This document shows positions 48,021 to 57,940 of a stretch of 64,000 nt of DNA, piece after piece (the first letter of the stretch is position 1; each line of letters begins with the position of its first letter). The position numbers were made by a program, and so were the translations under genes. Origin of the DNA: Pardosa pseudoannulata (Eukaryota; Arthropoda; Arachnida; Araneae; Lycosidae); contig CM063507.1 in NCBI GenBank assembly GCA_032207245.1, positions 87,344,671 to 87,408,670 on the forward strand. Direction: 5' to 3'. The notes under the pieces are model-generated. The model did not search any database and was not told the DNA's origin. It saw nothing but the letters and a program-made list of their open reading frames with translations.

Positions 48021-51000
48021 AGTGTTAAGGCAAATGGAAAAGTCTTTCTTGATAATAATAAGTTTATTAAATCATCGTTTCTTCTAAAATCAAAACTTTA
48101 GCCATTTTCTTTTATTCGTCGAAGACATGCGTAGAGTGTTTGACTCCATGTCCACATGCTGACTCATATCGGTTCGCTTAATCAAATTCTTCAAATATAT
48201 TTCTGCTTCACCAGATAATCCTAAAAGCCTACTCGAGTGTGAGTCTTTTTCTTTTATTTTATTATTGTAAAAGAGTTCCCTTTTTAAAAACGCTTATAAT
48301 TCACGTAATTTCCAACTACCCCTTTTTTAGACCTGACATTTATATATATATTGTTGATTTGTTTATCCAATTTAGCTACTTTTTGATACTTATAACAAAC
48401 ACATTGCCAAGGACTTTTTACTATATTTGTTTCACAGATTCGTATATCAGCTGATTTGCCCACTCTAGCTCTATAAAAAGCCGCAAAAATTCTCAGCTTA
48501 TACACAAAAATATACTGTACTTTTAGAGCAGAAATTTCTAAACTGTTAGTTATTTCTGCTTTAAAATATGTCTTTAAGAAATAGCTACTTTCAAACAAAA
48601 CATACAAGATTGAAAAGAAATTCAATCCTAAATGAGTTAAACAGTCTGTAAAAGGTCAATAGGAGTATAAACTTTTGAGCTCAAAGTAGTTACCCTAATT
48701 TACGTATAATCCGCAGATTATGCATTAAAAAATTTTTAATTTCCTTCTAATGCGTATTATACGCTGCCACGTATTATCTGTTAAAAATTATTTTTATAAT
48801 AAAATTTACAAATATTTTTCATAAAGAATAACAGATGGCAGCAACTGCTCATAAATACACAGAAATTTCTTTTTTAATGAGGATTAAAAATTCTTTTCAG
48901 ACAAGGACACAGCGGTTTGTATAAAAATACCCGTTTGAATTAATATATTCCATTTTGTATATTTATTTCTATCAGGAAATAACACTTGTATAATCTGAAA
49001 TAGCGGCAGTTTGCTGCATTATTCATTTTTAGCTCGCTATAACTACAGTATAAAATTTTAATACAGATCGCAAATAATCATATTAAATTAAAATGAAAAG
49101 ATGCATTTTAAGAATTCTAAATTTTAACATCTTTTTTATTTAAATATAAGTTTGAATAATTTATTTGTAGCATTGTTTCTGTACTAATTAATGTAAATAT
49201 TTTGATTATATTTTTACTGTGGTTAAATATAAAATTTTTTAAAGTCTATATAAATTTTCACTTTATTAGACTTTACTTTTTTTAATTTAAATAAAATGTT
49301 ATCTTTCAGTAAAGAGTTTAAATTTAAGTTTTATAACACTAAAATATATAATACTTTCTTCCATATATATTAAAAACTGTGAATCACATGAAATTAAAAT
49401 GGAAATTTAATCTGCGATTATACGATATTTTATCTGAAAATATCGCGAAATTCATACATGCATATAGATTATAGGCAAGAAATTAGGGTAGCTAAAAAAT
49501 ATCACAAACTATTATGTATCAAAACTTCATATTTAGTCAGAGATGGGAAATGATAACCTGCTATATTAAAAATGCATTATGAAACACTGTCCAAAGACGT
49601 AGCTGTCTCGTGAATCAAATAATTTCTCAGTGCAATATTTAATATTCAGTTTTCATGTGCTTTCTCCTCAACTATTATAAACTATTATAATACGTAGATA
49701 TATATGACCTATCTATTAAAAGTATATTTTCAGTTATCAAAGACAAACTGAACACAATAGAGTAAAAGTGACTAGCTAATCCAATATAAATTAAAGTTTA
49801 GAATATATTAAAAAAAATTGACTTACACAGGGTGCACACTTCCTTTGTGACCATCAAAACCAACAACTGCAGGACTGCAATCAATGCCTAGCTTTTTAGC
49901 TATACGATTTAAACCTGGTACTAAAAAGGAAAAAAAAAACAATATTCTAAAACAATTACATAAAATCTAAAATGAAACAAATTTCAGCTAAATGATAAAA
50001 TGATAGTCCAGTGAAAAAGATTTTTGTAACGAGGATATATTTTTAATAAAATGTCACAATATTCACTTACGGTAAAAATAATATTTAAACTCAAAAACCA
50101 TAAGGGTTCATTTAGTTTAACCCCTTCCCTGTTTTGCCCTTACACCGTAGGGGCAATCTGGTTTCTATTTTGCTTGCACTGTTTCAGCCCTATTTTTTCC
50201 AATTTTAGTAACAAATTATTCGTATAGATTCGTGTAAATGTCCAGTAAATGATAGTTTGCAGTTTATTGTATTTTCTACTCTGATTGGTTCAAAAGTGCG
50301 GGTTTTTTCGCATGTTTTGTATCAGGAGACGAATTGTTATCTTTCAGTGTATAGCTTTCTGATTATATTTTACTAACCACTCGATAACTTTATTGATGTA
50401 AGAGTTGAATAATATATTTTTACTTTTAAATAATGGATCATTCAGAGCATATGGAGCTCATTTCTTGCGATTTGAACTGTGACTCGGAATCAGAAACTAA
50501 ATTATCTGTAAATGATAGTAGCGAAAGTTTACTAGATGACCTGGATAGTAGTGACTCTGATAGTAGTACAGACAAAATCGGTCAAGCAAGACAATTTTTT
50601 TAAATTAATTGCGATAATCCTTCGGATCTGCCTCCTAGATTTGCTTTTGCTGGAATTCCAAATATTAACTTGGATATCGATGAGACTAAAAGTAAACTTC
50701 AGTTCTATGATGCTTTCATAGAAAGAAAAAAGTTGTAATAAATACTTAAAAATATTAGAAATGTTAATTTTAATAACATATCTTTACTTAAAAATGTAAA
50801 ATGAACAAAAAAAATGTGACATTTTTTTGACCGAATTCGGGAAAAAAAAATGAAACTGTCAAAAGGTTAAATATTCTGTTCTAAAATATTTAAAGCAAAA
50901 TTAAATAGTTAAAAAATTTCATAGGTATTTTAGATAAAACAATAAAATGAAACTACGATTACATCTGCCGACTTTTAAAAATTGGCATCAGTAAAATTTT

Positions 51001-54000
51001 GTGGTTGAAACGTAGGTTAATTAGTTGGTTGACGTTTAGTAGCAGCAGTAATTGTAACTGATAAAAGTGAATTGTATTTTTTTTTCTATCTAGGAAAATT
51101 GTATTTAGTAAAATCTTTTTGCATTCATTCTAGATAATAAAACATTTTTTTTCAATTAAATTTTATTTTAGAAAAACACAAAATTAACTTATTACATACT
51201 AAACATCTAGGAGATAAGAGCAGGCACAAATCATTATACTGATTTTGATCAGACTTGTTTCAGTAAATAAGATTAATTAATATTCATGTGTGGTCTTTTG
51301 TTTTTTAAATTAATCGCAATTAACTACTGGCACAAATATGCAATTAAAATAAGATATTCGGGCAATGCCATATTCAGTATTTCCTAGAGCCATGTCAATT
51401 ATATAATTATGCCCAGAGTTGGAAAAAAAATCATGATTTTTTTTTTATTTAAATCGGATTTCTTTGATTTTTTTCTGAATACTAATTTTAATGGTTGTTT
51501 TTATGATTTTTGCAATATACATTGGAATAGTTTGTTATAAGAAGCAACATTTTATCTATCTAGTATATTCTACACACTGATTACCTAAAATTAAATATGT
51601 GAATTTTAATCTAAATACATTCCATTATTTTGGAATTGGATAGTACAAACTCAATAAGATGTCAATTTAAAGAACAAATTAAATATACTTTTAATGCAAA
51701 CTATTTATTTAAAAAAAAACAAACCCCAATTATTTCAATATTTTTTAAGCACCGAATGATGGATTTGTTTCAATAAAAACACTCGCTTGGATGCTTTATC
51801 CACTCCTAATTGGTTATGAAGGCCAGAATGAACAATACTAAAAGAATAAAACTGTCTTTCTATTCTAACAGATGAAGCGTCGGCTGTTGTTATTGGGTAG
51901 ACAAACTGGATTTCGAGTTCTGTAATACTCTCTTTACCTCCCATTCCATAAAATAAATTCCACCAGTCATAATCCATCGTTGTACTACCCTACTCCATAC
52001 TTTCTGATAACAACCCCTAAATTCTTAGAAAGCACATGCTATCTATTGACACTTATTTACTTATTGGTATGACTGTGCAGACGGATTCCCAATTCTTCTG
52101 TCTTTGCAATATAGGTTTTAAAAGAAGTGAAAAAAAATCATTTAAATCAATGAATTTTTCAAAAAAATCAATTGATTTAAATCATGCCAACCCTGATTAT
52201 GTCACAGAAGGACATTTATACATCTTTTTATCAGTTATGAAAATTTCTGCTGAAATTAAAAAAGTTTTCCAATTTTCACAAATTACTAAAGTAAAAAATC
52301 CATTGACCTTTTTTTTTTTTAGACATTTTTGATTTCCTTTTCCTGGTACCAAAACATGTACAATTTCTTACTCTATCCATAAATTCATAAAATTAAATCA
52401 AAAACTGTAATAAACTCCAAAATTAAGACTCACTTTATCTAATATTTTAAATATCTTTTAAATTTTTAAAAATAAGTAAAATATTTTCATTTTTATAACA
52501 TGTCACTAAACTTTGACATTTTCCAAATTTATTTAAATAATAAGAACCTACACTGCAAATGGACAGTTCCTCTGGGAAGCATACAGGATTTAAACAACTC
52601 TACATTGCCATACTCATTTCGAGGTACTTTCCCATTCACTGCAACTGGAGGTTTGTAAGGTTCAGTTTGCCACAAACCAAATATCTCTAGAGGTAAATCT
52701 GTTCTCATAACACCAGCAATCTATAATACAATAAAATTTCTATAAAATATTTTAATTCACTAAATCAAATTAACAAATCAAAGAATTAATACTAACTTTA
52801 AAAGGTGCATACACCCTTATGAAAGTATTTATTAAAGAATGAAAAAATTTTCAATTCTGATTATACCCAGTGTTGCCTGGGAAAGAAGAAAGTTTTAGAC
52901 TTTTCTATTACATTCAATCCAAAGAAAATTAAACTTCCATAAGTAACTGAAATATCTACACACACCGCCTCCATACTTCGTTTAATTAAAATCTGCTTGA
53001 CTGTTAGCTATTAGAAAAGGACAGCTGACTTGATACTTTAAACGTTTTCAGTACGCGAAAGATTATTTATTGGTCAAATAAGTTTTCTAGCTTGTGACCA
53101 TAAAAAATACTAATAAGCTAAAAGTATTTTCATCATTTTTTAAGGATATCAAGGAAAGGAATTTTGAATTACTACAGTAATATACTGAAAATATATATAT
53201 ATTTGATGATTTTCTTAATGTGAAAGAATGTTATGAACATTAACAAATATTTTATGTATTCTTTGGCCAGTGCTTATCACCTGTACTGGCGTTCTTAGAA
53301 CTGGTTTGGGGCAAGTTTAACTCAGAACTTACAGAATACAGAGAAAACTGATAGGAAATCATGTGAAATTGATCAAGTTCCAATTTAAAAATTAAGGAGT
53401 TTTTAAGGACCTTTGACAAAAGTAGTTTTAAGGGCCCTTAAATGAAAGAGTGCACTACCCATCCAAAATCGGTGAAGGAACTTGTATATCTACTCCAAGC
53501 CGAGTGGAAGACAATACCACTAGCTGTAATGCAAAAACTTGTGGAAAGTATGCCCCGGAGGGTTCACGCTGTCTTTGCCTCTCGTGGAGGCTCTACAAAC
53601 TATTGATTTGGAATAAAGTTAATTTTTCTTTTCTATCACATGTGTCCAAATACTTATTGGTAGACAGTGTATCTGGGTATGATGTATACAGAATCTTAGA
53701 GTGTAGAAGCTAAATAATAATCATCATTAATCACATTTATTTCACAAAGAAAGAAATCCAAGTTTTAAAATGCTTCACATGTATGAAAAATATACCTAGA
53801 TTCAAGAACAATAAATATCACACACTTAAGATTAAGAAAATAAATTTGATACCCTATCCCACTTAGGTCTTGCTTTAACTATTTTATATGGCTCTTCTCC
53901 AATTCTGACAACTCTGGCTTCTTTCAACCATGTTTCACGAGAATGCAACTGATGGATGCAGTCTCGGGCATATACTGCTTCACTTCTTATAAAACCAACT

Positions 54001-57000
54001 GGAGGAGCATCTGGAGGATAGATCGCTTCAAATTTTAACAAATGACGCTTCAAAGCATACAAGGGATGGTTTTTGAACCTAGATAAAAAAAAAACTAATA
54101 AAGTTTCCAAATTTAAAGCACATATTTGGATAATTCCATCTGAAATCAACACAATTTTAGAACAAATTCTACCTAACCACCTCCAAATTTTATTAAATTT
54201 GGTATAGCAAGTGACTTCATGGTTATAATGCAAATCCCCAAATCTTATGCTCAAATAATAACTGGTTTGGAAGTTATAAGGTTTTTAAGTTGCCAGATTT
54301 GTCTAAAAAATACACTATCACCATACCTTCAAATTATACTTTCTACTCACCTAATTAAGCTAGAGATATGTGAAAGGTGTTATTTTAAACCCTTTTTTTT
54401 TAATGGGCTTTCATATGATATACAGTAGTAAACTAGTTTAAGTCTAACTATAAATGCATTTTACTCAAAATGATGTTTTTCAAACTTGCGCACACTAAAA
54501 AAAGAACTATTGCCCGCATGCATCTATAATTTTCAAGTTAAGTACATTATAGTACTACAATGAAACTCCATTTACTTTTTTGAAAGTTTTTTATTTCTTG
54601 TTGTATTTATTGTATTTGAAATTTAATTTTTCAACGTTATTTTAGGTTTTTTAAAAATTCATTTTCCTGGTGTAAAATTTCTGATAACTTTTAAATTTTA
54701 AATAGGTGGAGAATAATACCTAATGTATCTTGTTTATAAAAATGCAAAAATTATTGCCGAAATATAATTTGTGTTGCTGTAAGACTGCGTGCAATGTGAC
54801 AGCAAAATTTTTAAATTTTCAAAACAAGCACTTTTATTTTATTATATAAAAAATAGTTCTTACTTACTAGAAACAAAGTAAATACAGAAAAATAATGAAC
54901 TAGGTTCAGAGAACAAATGCTAAAATTTCCAAGTAATTCCATAATAAGAAAAAAAGTTGTCGCCAATCAAAAATAACAAAAATTCCTCATTTTGAAGTTG
55001 CTTAAAGGTGATGTGTCCCCTTACGAGTACATAAATTAATAGGTACTAAGCTCACAATCCTTTTAAAAAGAAATTATACCAAGATGGAAACTTAGAGCTT
55101 CATCTACATGAGTAATTGGTAAACATTTTTGGGAGTGAGAAAAAAAAATTAGCCAGCTCATATAATTTATTCTAAAACTTTTCTTTTCCGATGCCTATTT
55201 GTGGTTTTTGCATGATTTCTCAAAATCTCACTGTTTGAGAGAAAGGAGGAGAAAATCTCCTTCACTTTTTTCCTGTGATGAGAATCCTGATCTAGCATAA
55301 GAGATGAATTAATGTGAATCACAGAATGAATTTAACTTACCCTTGAATACTTGTAGGTAAAGGTTTGTTCACTAACATTTCATCCAGTTTCTTTTCTTCA
55401 GCTTTATTCTGTGCAGAATTAGGTGGCAAGAAAGGTTCTAATGAATCTTCCCACCAGTCAGGATCCACTCGTAGTTTTATCGTAGCAGTCATGTAATCAT
55501 TACAGTACCTTCTCGTAACATCTTTAACATAGGATTCATTGTCAAATGCTAGAATATACGAGACTGGTTTGGGAGTAAGTGCTTCAATATCATAAGGTTT
55601 GTTTATAATTTTATTGGAGCATTCAATAGATATCCATTGTTTGTCAGGTTTAGAAAATACTTCTGCCCAACAAATAATGTTTCCAGATTCTAAAGCAGAT
55701 TGTTGTGGAGATGGTGGTTCAGAGTCTGAAGAAAGTACTTTACGATTCGATGACTTTTTATTACTTTTATTTTTGGGTGTTCTCTTACTAGTGCTCGGAG
55801 CATTATCATCACCACTTTGATCATCATACATTTCAAAATCTTTATCATCACTGTCATCCCCTTCATCACTGCTAAGTTTATAATTTTTTCCAGTCGAGCG
55901 TCTAGGCCTAGAAATGCCTTCAGTGTTTTTCTTTTTTGGTTCAGACATTTTACCCTCTTTTGCTGAAATTTGTTTTTTAGTCCTTTTTATTTTCACCTTC
56001 TTTTCTTTTTGGTTTTTTTCTGGTTGTTTTTCTTCTTCTTTCTGTATTTCATTTTCAGGTACTGATTTTTTGGGTTTCTTACTGCTTGGTTTCTTGATTA
56101 AGTTTGAAGCCTTAGAAGTAATAGGATATAATGATACACAAAACCTTACTTTAAAACCTAATACACGAGCTAAAGCAATAAACATAAGATTGTACTCGGA
56201 GGCATTCTCAGATTTTTTATTTGTAAAACTTCTAACCATTGATGAAAATATGTTCAAAAATAGACATTTATCATTTTCAAAAGTAAATGTATCACAAAAC
56301 CAAGAAACAACTTTTTCGATTCCAGAAATATCCATTTTCTCTACTTTTTTCCCAGATGTATATGTAAGTATATCACTAGGAATCCGAGACAGAGCTAAAG
56401 CTTTTACACTATCACAGTTCAAAACTTTATTAACATAGATTCCATGGGCTAAAAGGCATAATAAATGTGTTTTATGAATGGATAACTGAATATCTTTGCG
56501 AACTCTGTTTATATGCAACCTAATCCATTCATTTTCATCAAACTGCTTCTTCTTACGCTTACGTATATGTAAGTCTGGGACGTCTATGGTTATTTCCACA
56601 CCTTCTTCAGGTATATCAGGCTTATAGTCATCGAGGTTTGCTTCACAATGATCTTCCACTTCTTCCCATTCAGATTCACTACTTGAAGATTCATTTTTAC
56701 ACTGCTGATTACTATCGGATGCATCAAAGAATGCTTCAGACTTTGAAATAGATTTAGATTCTATTTTACATAAGTCTCCAGATGTTTCAGAAGAAATACC
56801 ACTGTCGACTGAATTATGAAGAAGCCCATTTTCTGAATCACTGTTTTCCTCTTTGATAGGCAGAGGATTTAGAATGACTTTTGCTTTGCTAAGCTTGGGA
56901 TCTTTCCTTGGGGATGAAAAGGCTTCGGAAACGTTTTTCCTTTGGAAACTATTATCTCTTGGAGATTCTTCATCTGAAGACATAGAATCATCATTTTTTT

Positions 57001-57175
57001 TCTGCTTTACGAGAGAATTTCTCTTGGATCCTTTAACTTTACTTTTCTTTGATACAGATGTTTCACTGTCTTTCTTTTTGGATCGGCTTAAAACAGCAGG
57101 ACTTTCTTTGCGTTCTTTTTTCCCAATGTTCTCAGACACTTTTTCCTCTGTTTTCCTTTTCCTCAGCTGAGGCAT
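44688..57175 (-). CDS. XPC: XPC / Rad4-family nucleotide excision repair protein, complete coding region in six exons
   Basis: Minus-strand join of 57175-55341, 54078-53853, 52720-52552, 49920-49827, 47201-47108 and 44780-44688. GT-AG introns with matching phases give 836 codons plus a stop. Residues 1-190 are a basic/acidic Ser-rich disordered region. About 190-355 and 495-585 are the two halves of the Rad4 transglutaminase-like fold, separated by a Lys-rich insert. About 604 onward are the beta-hairpin domains, with [46 protein letters not shown] and [13 protein letters not shown] finds helix-distorting lesions, with RAD23 and centrin-2, and recruits TFIIH in global-genome repair (family knowledge). 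The centrin-binding helix is near the end, with W816, L819 and L823 in the spacing of human W848/L851/L855. The protein stops 13 residues after L823, whereas human XPC extends roughly 75 residues past this helix. Confidence 0.96.
44781..45924. other. XPC intron 5, includes a GC-richer block at about 45040-45480
   Basis: 45040-45480 has balanced base composition, G-rich words and no recognisable protein. The minus frame 45456-45235 has no family match. A short palindrome-like pair TGCACTCCCTGAGGGGGTGCA lies near 45250. It could be an old repeat. Confidence 0.3.
45925..46473. mobile_element. TTAA-flanked MITE, ACACATTGTGTG family, copy 2
   Basis: 549 bp. Left end TTAACATGTTGTATGCGG, right end reverse-complemented TTAACATATTGTGTGCGG. 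It is the inverted counterpart of 6759-7438 without the SINE, so it shows the pre-insertion sequence. Confidence 0.88.
46474..47107. other. XPC intron 5, right part
   Basis: AT-rich, nothing recognised apart from the exon 5 donor at its right end. Confidence 0.4.
47108..47201 (-). CDS. XPC: XPC exon 5 (end of BHD3)
   Basis: Acceptor GCTTTGCAG (AG at 47203-47202), donor GTATAA from 47107, phase 2 in and phase 0 out, residues 775-806. It encodes [20 protein letters not shown] followed by a charged Arg/Lys/Glu run, matching human [20 protein letters not shown]. Confidence 0.95.
47270..47313. repeat. (TA)n microsatellite in XPC intron 4
   Basis: About 20 TA units flanked by TG and CATA-like units, 70 bp from exon 5. 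Confidence 0.95.
47582..47805 (-). mobile_element. CAGGGTTCCCAC family, partial copy
   Basis: It begins CAGGATTCCCACTC and follows the right part of the family in reverse (AAAATTAAGGACTTTC, GGACCTACTTGAAATACACG) to about 47805, then loses similarity. Confidence 0.8.
47981..48018. repeat. (TA)n microsatellite
   Basis: TA units immediately left of the unclassified 340-bp repeat. Confidence 0.95.
48019..48345. mobile_element. Unclassified ~340-bp repeat, copy 2
   Basis: CCAGTGTTAAGGCAAATGG to CCCCTTTTTTAGACCTGACA, then TATATATA. Same ends as 41690-42025 and the same TA-tract context. Confidence 0.65.
48691..49490. mobile_element. TA-flanked MITE (CCCTAATTT ends)
   Basis: 800 bp. Left end TACCCTAATTTACGTATAAT, right end reverse-complemented TACCCTAATTTCTTGCCTAT then AATC. 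TATAATCNGCAGATTAT words near the left resemble the AGTCTGCAGACTAT words of the Tigger-like family, so it may be related. No frame. Confidence 0.72.
49827..49920 (-). CDS. XPC: XPC exon 4 (BHD3)
   Basis: Acceptor TTTTTAG (AG at 49922-49921), donor GTAAGT from 49826, phase 1 in and phase 2 out, residues 744-775. It encodes [20 protein letters not shown] and the [12 protein letters not shown] block, aligned to human [22 protein letters not shown]. Confidence 0.94.
50117..50870 (+). mobile_element. Internally deleted piggyBac element with N-terminal transposase remnant
   Basis: TTAA at 50117-50120 and 50867-50870. Ends are CCCCTTCCCTGTT and, reverse-complemented, CCTTTTGACAGTT. From ATG 50434 the plus strand reads [20 protein letters not shown], a Ser/Asp-rich stretch, one TAA at about 50601, then [20 protein letters not shown] and ends at about 50739. 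Acidic N-terminus followed by PPRF-F-G-P-I is the start of piggyBac transposases. The catalytic core is absent. Confidence 0.78.
50871..51413. other. XPC intron 3 sequence, no recognised feature
   Basis: AT-rich. Ends with ATTATGCC, the left target duplication of the next element. Confidence 0.4.
51414..52195 (-). mobile_element. hAT family A copy with 8-bp target duplication
   Basis: 782 bp. Ends CAGAGTTGG and CCAACCCTG. Flanks ATTATGCC (51406-51413) and ATTATGTC (52196-52203) match at 7 of 8. The minus frame 51977-51735 reads [20 protein letters not shown] and [20 protein letters not shown], the hAT dimerisation region. Confidence 0.92.
52552..52720 (-). CDS. XPC: XPC exon 3 (BHD2)
   Basis: Acceptor AG at 52722-52721, donor GTAGGT from 52551, phase 0 in and phase 1 out, residues 688-743 plus one base. 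It encodes [35 protein letters not shown] and [10 protein letters not shown], aligned to human FGYWQTEEYQPP and VPRNEFGNVYLF. A competing GT eight bases inside or five bases downstream would break the Leu744 codon and the frame. Confidence 0.94.
52855..53447 (-). mobile_element. CAGGGTTCCCAC family, partial copy lacking both ends
   Basis: Reverse-strand similarity to 12216-13274, including its extra segment (words GATATCAAGGAAAGGAATTTT, CAGTGCTTATCACCTGTACT). It ends at the CCTTAA-motif array without the terminal GTGGGAACCCTG, abutting a Tc1 fragment. Confidence 0.82.
53460..53671 (+). mobile_element. Tc1-type transposase C-terminal fragment and terminus
   Basis: The frame 53460-53606 reads [40 protein letters not shown] then SRGGSTNY and stop. 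The SMPRR and RGG-T-Y end is typical of Tc1 transposases. The following GTGTCCAAATACTTATTGG and CAGTGTA at 53665-53671 look like the right terminal repeat with TA target. The 5' part and catalytic residues are gone. Confidence 0.9.
53853..54078 (-). CDS. XPC: XPC exon 2 (BHD1)
   Basis: Acceptor TTTTATCTAG (54080-54079 are AG), donor GTATCA from 53852, phase 2 in and phase 0 out, residues 612-687. It encodes [37 protein letters not shown] and [15 protein letters not shown]. The Trp equivalent to human W690, whose loss causes xeroderma pigmentosum, is conserved in [10 protein letters not shown]. Confidence 0.95.
54079..55340. other. XPC intron 1
   Basis: AT-rich sequence between coding exons 1 and 2. 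No element ends recognised. Confidence 0.4.
55341..57175 (-). CDS. XPC: XPC exon 1 of the coding part (N-terminus, transglutaminase-like domain)
   Basis: ATG at 57175-57173 starts [12 protein letters not shown]. 1835 nt encode residues 1 to about 612, phase 2 out, ending at the donor GTAAGT (55340-55335). A single large exon holds most of the protein, where vertebrates use many. Domain blocks: [17 protein letters not shown] (about 234-250), [10 protein letters not shown] (290-299), [12 protein letters not shown] (341-352), ICWAEVF (500-506), [19 protein letters not shown] (552-570) and DPDWWEDSL (571-579). A TAG about 14 nt upstream of the ATG, after TTTTTG, could be a splice acceptor from an untranslated exon. 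Open frames on the opposite strand here are shadows. Confidence 0.96.
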
Positions 57176-57697
57176 GATTACTATATGAACTACAAAAATA
57201 ATTAAAATTAAAAATTTTTATCTGAAATATATAAAACAATTTCTTATATTCAAAAAGTCAGTCCAATATAAATCACTTTATAAAACTTATTCCAACACAC
57301 ATACATATATTTATACAGAGATATAGATTAAATAGTGCTAAAACACATTTTCTGCATGTTCAGAATTTGTAATTTTATATTTGTAAGATATTTCTAAACA
57401 AGAGATGGCAAACTTATGGAATCTATGCAACTTGGTAGAATAAAAAATACAGTTTGTTTAATATCCTATTTTGGAGTGTTTCAGTCTATATTATTAAATT
57501 TTCCGTGTAAAATTTTAGCCATGATATTTTTATATATTTTAGTCTAATAAATGTGCAATTTTTACAAGAAAAATTATCGAAATTCTCTGAGAAATGCTAT
57601 TTTGATTGGGTTCCATTCAATCCCACACTTTATCTCTCTTTACATAAACAACTATTATCCGATTCTGCAAAATGGCTCTAATTTCCTTTTGGATCCA
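57176..57697. other. XPC 5' flank or 5' UTR intron
   Basis: AT-rich, no TATA or initiator can be chosen with confidence. The XPC promoter is probably here or as far as about 61000 if an untranslated exon exists. Confidence 0.3.
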
Positions 57698-57700
57698 TAA

Positions 57701-57940
57701 AAAACAGAGTCACTCATGCCCCATTCTTGTCGCAGACGCTATCATAGATATGCCATTTGTCAATCACAGTCGAGAATGGCTTTCTCTTATGACGTTCACA
57801 AGAGCCGACATGATTCTGTGTCAAGAATCGAAAAAGAACACTTTGTCTTGCGTTCTGTGAAAGCTGCTTGTTGGAATAACAAGAAAAGACGAGGAAGTCA
57901 AAACAAACTTGTTGTTCCCGTAAAAAGATTAACTGTTTGA
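57701..57940 (+). CDS. Unrecognised candidate coding block, possible terminal exon or retrocopy
   Basis: The frame opens after a TAA at 57698-57700 and ends at TGA 57938-57940, about 79 codons with an ATG at 57716. It reads with motifs CRRRYHRYAICQSQSRM, SRHDSVSRIEKEHFVLRSV, KAACWNNKKRRG and NKLVVPVKRLTV. Base composition is visibly less AT-rich than the flanks, and the protein is compositionally ordinary with basic clusters, unlike the AT-run shadows around it. A weak acceptor (AAAAAACAG ending at 57707) could join it to an upstream exon. It lies about 500 bp upstream of XPC on the opposite strand. I do not recognise the family. It could be a last exon, a relic of a processed copy or chance. 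Confidence 0.35.
   Translation, partial: KTESLMPHSCRRRYHRYAICQSQSRMAFSYDVHKSRHDSVSRIEKEHFVLRSVKAACWNNKKRRGSQNKLVVPVKRLTV

Noticed and set aside
55599..57170. Long plus-strand open frames opposite XPC exon 1 (55599-55820, 55914-56438, 56853-57170)
   Set aside because: They are antisense shadows of the Lys/Glu/Ser-rich XPC exon, rich in Phe and Leu, with no family similarity.
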